This document shows positions 61,145 through 64,000 of a DNA stretch of 64,000 nucleotides, piece after piece (the stretch's first letter is position 1; the number at the start of each line of letters is the position of its first letter). This stretch comes from Chryseobacterium sp. OSA05B (lineage in GTDB: Bacteria > Bacteroidota > Bacteroidia > Flavobacteriales > Weeksellaceae). Where the stretch lies: the NCBI RefSeq assembly GCF_019970065.1, contig NZ_JAHXYH010000005.1, forward strand, positions 248,001-312,000, in the 5' to 3' direction. A program made the translations under genes and the position numbers. A model generated the notes under the pieces. That model saw nothing but the letters and a program-made list of their open reading frames with translations, was not told the origin of the DNA and made no database searches.

Positions 61145-63985
61145 TTAAAATTGAATATTAAACCCTAGTGAATAAGTTTTTTGAACCGGCAAGTTAAGGT
61201 TATTGGTTGAGTTCAAGTTGTTTTCAGGGTCAAACTTAAGGTTCTTATCATAACGGTGCGTCAGGATATTGTTCCCTTGAGCATATACTTCGAAACCTTG
61301 AAGTCCTGTTCCTTTTAACATCTTAGCATCAAATTTATATCCAACTCTAACGTTGCTTAGTCTTAAATAATCTGTTTTCGCCAAGAACCTTGTTGAAGTT
61401 CTGTTTGAGTTCGTTGCGTTATTATATATCGGTTTTGGATTAGCAGCGTTTGGATTCTGAGGAGTCCAGAAATCAAGCGCGTCTGTAGAACCAGGATAAG
61501 AATAAGTATACTGACCATCAGACTGAGTATAAGATCCCCAATCGTTTAGTACTTTACCACCAAATCCGAATGTTCCTAAAGCAGATAGAGTAAAGTTTTT
61601 GTAAGCTACATTAAGGTTCACCCCTCCAAATACGTTTGAATAAGATCTTCCTTGTACGGCAAGTGCTGCATCTGCATATTTGTTGGTAGTTTCACCATCC
61701 ATACCGTTTTTATACCATAATGGATCTCCGTTCGTAGGATCTACTCCTGCCCATTTTCTGATATAGAAAGTACCGATTCCTTCACCTTCTCTAAGAATAG
61801 TAGCACCTGTAATCACGTCCTGACCACCATATAATGATGTAATTTCGTTTTTCAGAGTACTTAAGTTACCACCAATACTAAGGCTTAAGTCCTCCTGTCT
61901 GATGATCTCATAGTTCACAGTAAACTCAAATCCTTTGTTGACCAATGATCCTACGTTGATGTCTTTGTATGGATATGTTGGAGTCGTTTCAGCAGGTAAT
62001 CCCTGAGATAACTGTAAAGGTACACTGAATACTAAGTCTTCAGTCTTCTTGTTATAATATTCTGCCGTAACGGTAAGTCTATTTTTAAAGAAGCCCATAT
62101 CAAGACCGAAACTCAAAGGTTTTACAGTCTCCCATCTTAGATCCGGATTGTAAACATATCTCGGTGCAGCAGCAGGTTGGTCATTATAGTTTCCTGTATA
62201 TTGGTATAAAGAATAAGGAATACTTGTAATAGTGTTACCTACTTTACCATAAGATCCTCTGAATTTAAATTGAGAAATTTTGTCCCAGTCTTTAACGAAC
62301 TGAAGTCTTGCCAAATCAACTCCGGCACCAATTGAATAGAAAGTTCCCCATTTCTGTCCTGGTACAAAGTTCGACAATGCATCTCTTCTTACAGAAGCGT
62401 CAATTAAGATCAACTTATCATAGTCATAGTTCAATACAGCAGCATAACCGTTTCTTGAACTTACAGATCTATCTCCGGTTGCATAGATTGGCTTAATGAA
62501 GTTACTTAATGTTTCAAGGGTTGGAGAACCTACGTTCACTCCCTGTCCTGCAACAGCTCTGTAATTTCTTTGGTAAGCTTCCTGGATAGCTGAGATATTG
62601 AATCTGTTTTTGTCTCCTAACTTAAAGTTATAGTTAACAATGTTCTGTAAGTTCCAGTTGAAGTATCTTGCAGTAGTTTCAGTTTTTCTACCATTTACCT
62701 GATATCCGTCACCATGAACAGGGTTGTAATAGGTATCATTTTCGATGTTGTTGAATTCAGCTCCGAAAACTACTCTGTATGACAAGTTCTTTAAGATCTG
62801 ATATTCTCCATATAAGTTACCGAATACTCTTGCCGTAGAAGCTCTGAAGTAGTTATTATCCTGTACATAACCAGAGTTGAATAAGTTGTTACTTAATCTT
62901 CCGCTGTTTCCTAGATAATAAGTTCCGTCCGGATTGTAAGCCTGATCTGTAGGTCTTGCAAACAATTCAAATAAGATTGGGTTTGCAAATCCACCTCCGT
63001 TTGGAAGGGTATTGATTCTACTGTATGAAAGCTGAACATCTGTACCAAACTTGAATTTATCTGTAGCTTTAACATCTACTTTTGTAGTAAAACCTAAACG
63101 TTTGAAATCAGATCCTTTCAATTCACTTTCCTGAAGGAAATAATTAGCAGAATTGTAAAAAGTAACTTTATCATTTCCACCGCTGATAGATGCATTTACC
63201 GAATTCTGATATCCGCTTCTGCTCGTTACATCTCTCCAGTTTGTATCATTGGTAGTGGTAAATATCTGCTTTGGTGCAGCTCCGTATAAACCAGCTATCA
63301 TATCTGCATAAACCCCCTCAGGAGTTGTTGTAGGATCTGCATTAGCAAAAGCATAAGATAATATATGTCTATACTGCTCTGTATTTAAGCCTTTCATTCC
63401 TTCAATAGCACGGGAGTTTGTCCCTGACTCGAAGTTTAATGAAATCTTTGGTTTACCTTTTTTTCCTGATTTTGTGGTAATAACAATTACCCCAGCACCT
63501 GCATCCGCTCCATATACTGCTGTTGAAGCAGCATCCTTAAGAACTGTTACACTTTCAATATCATCACTGTTAAGGTTGGCAAGGATGTTAGCAGTAGTAG
63601 CCCCACTTGTTAAATCCCCACTCTGTACTCTAATACCGTCAACCACATAAATAGGGTTTACACCACCATTTACAGAAGTGATACCTCTTACACGAACTGA
63701 TGCAAAACCTCCAGGCTGCCCGGAAGCATTACCTGTCTGAACACCAGAAACCCTACCCTGAAGCATTTTATCAACTGACGCTACAGGAACATCCTTGATT
63801 GCGTCACTCTTCATTGTACCTACAGATCCGGTTAATTCCTGCACTGTCTTCTTTTGTCCGAATCCAACCATTACTACTTCTTCAATCTCTGTAGTAGCTG
63901 TGTCTTTTTTCGTCTTTTGCGCAAAAGCAACTTGTCCTAAGAAGAACAATGCTCCAGCACTTAATACACGTAGTTTAACATTCAT
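61145..63985 (-). CDS. SusC/RagA-family TonB-dependent transporter, second pair
   Basis: The 946-residue transporter has a signal peptide (to VAFAQ), a TonB-box-like region (TATTEIEEVVMVGFGQKKTVQELTGSV), a plug (about 50-180: VRVRGITSVNGGVNPIYVVDGIRV, SDDIESVTVLKDAASTAVYGADAGAGVIVITTKSG) and a barrel ending TYSLGFNIQF. Like the first pair, it lacks the N-terminal carboxypeptidase-like domain. The start ATG is at 63985; its promoter lies beyond the window edge. It shares the architecture of the first SusC but the sequences diverge in the barrel. Confidence 0.93.
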   Translation of the reverse strand: MNVKLRVLSAGALFFLGQVAFAQKTKKDTATTEIEEVVMVGFGQKKTVQELTGSVGTMKSDAIKDVPVASVDKMLQGRVSGVQTGNASGQPGGFASVRVRGITSVNGGVNPIYVVDGIRVQSGDLTSGATTANILANLNSDDIESVTVLKDAASTAVYGADAGAGVIVITTKSGKKGKPKISLNFESGTNSRAIEGMKGLNTEQYRHILSYAFANADPTTTPEGVYADMIAGLYGAAPKQIFTTTNDTNWRDVTSRSGYQNSVNASISGGNDKVTFYNSANYFLQESELKGSDFKRLGFTTKVDVKATDKFKFGTDVQLSYSRINTLPNGGGFANPILFELFARPTDQAYNPDGTYYLGNSGRLSNNLFNSGYVQDNNYFRASTARVFGNLYGEYQILKNLSYRVVFGAEFNNIENDTYYNPVHGDGYQVNGRKTETTARYFNWNLQNIVNYNFKLGDKNRFNISAIQEAYQRNYRAVAGQGVNVGSPTLETLSNFIKPIYATGDRSVSSRNGYAAVLNYDYDKLILIDASVRRDALSNFVPGQKWGTFYSIGAGVDLARLQFVKDWDKISQFKFRGSYGKVGNTITSIPYSLYQYTGNYNDQPAAAPRYVYNPDLRWETVKPLSFGLDMGFFKNRLTVTAEYYNKKTEDLVFSVPLQLSQGLPAETTPTYPYKDINVGSLVNKGFEFTVNYEIIRQEDLSLSIGGNLSTLKNEITSLYGGQDVITGATILREGEGIGTFYIRKWAGVDPTNGDPLWYKNGMDGETTNKYADAALAVQGRSYSNVFGGVNLNVAYKNFTLSALGTFGFGGKVLNDWGSYTQSDGQYTYSYPGSTDALDFWTPQNPNAANPKPIYNNATNSNRTSTRFLAKTDYLRLSNVRVGYKFDAKMLKGTGLQGFEVYAQGNNILTHRYDKNLKFDPENNLNSTNNLNLPVQKTYSLGFNIQF

Positions 63986-64000
63986 ATTAACAAATTTTAA

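Overview
The window is a contiguous chromosomal stretch of a Bacteroidota bacterium, most likely a flavobacterium of the Chryseobacterium/Elizabethkingia group (family Weeksellaceae). The evidence is an AT-rich sequence, repeated promoters of the Bacteroidota type (-33 TTG/TTTG, -7 TAnnTTTG), SusC/SusD pairs, type IX secretion (T9SS) C-terminal sorting domains, a BshC bacillithiol enzyme, a GYDIA-type GHMP kinase and a BtuG-type surface protein. The genus is inferred; no 16S gene is present.

Layout. 1-2.3 kb: 3' part of an N-acetylmuramoyl-L-alanine amidase, three tRNA-Glu(UUC) genes, a small unknown gene and rpsT. 2.5-8.4 kb: a membrane-anchored AraC regulator, a secreted serine hydrolase, a GntR regulator with an Fsr-type (fosmidomycin resistance) MFS exporter that share a palindromic operator candidate, and a T9SS cargo protein. 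8.5-15.5 kb (minus strand): a cobalamin-riboswitch operon encoding a BtuB-like TonB receptor, a BtuG-like lipoprotein, a second surface lipoprotein and a T9SS-exported DUF5074 protein, which reads as a B12 capture and uptake module. 15.8-18.6 kb: a three-gene operon of MbnP-like lipoprotein, MbnH/MauG-like dihaem peroxidase and an outer-membrane protein. 19-21.8 kb: exported superoxide dismutase, SCO protein, YHS protein and two paralogous small Cys-motif proteins. 22.2-32.7 kb: a metal-efflux block with a ZntA-like P-type ATPase, Fur-family regulator, CzcD-type CDF, bestrophin-like channel, CzcB, a CzcA-TolC fusion and DUF6660. Its CzcA residues point to Zn/Cd/Co rather than Cu/Ag. A perfect 7-1-7 palindrome lies in the zntA promoter and a related dyad lies before czcA.

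32.8-34.6 kb holds small unknown lipoprotein/membrane genes. 35.1-44.2 kb is a polymorphic-toxin style locus: fibre-like protein, small T9SS protein, 2194-aa SpvB/RHS protein with an unrecognised C-terminal tip, a lipoprotein immunity candidate, and the remains of a further cassette. 44.3-49 kb is a SusC/SusD pair preceded by what looks like a SAM-I riboswitch with a terminator. 49.1-59.6 kb is mostly housekeeping: aroQ, pckA, GYDIA GHMP kinase, fabD, a four-LysM protein, bshC, a porin and a secreted unknown. 59.7-64 kb is a second SusC/SusD pair whose promoter lies outside the window.

The items most worth following are the SAM-riboswitch SusC/SusD pair, the orphan RHS tip with its putative immunity protein and debris, the MbnP/MbnH operon with its Cys-rich outer-membrane partner, the B12 operon that ends in a T9SS-exported binding protein, and the two palindrome sets next to the Fur- and GntR-family regulators. 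All coordinates were read by eye. No database search or folding program was run.
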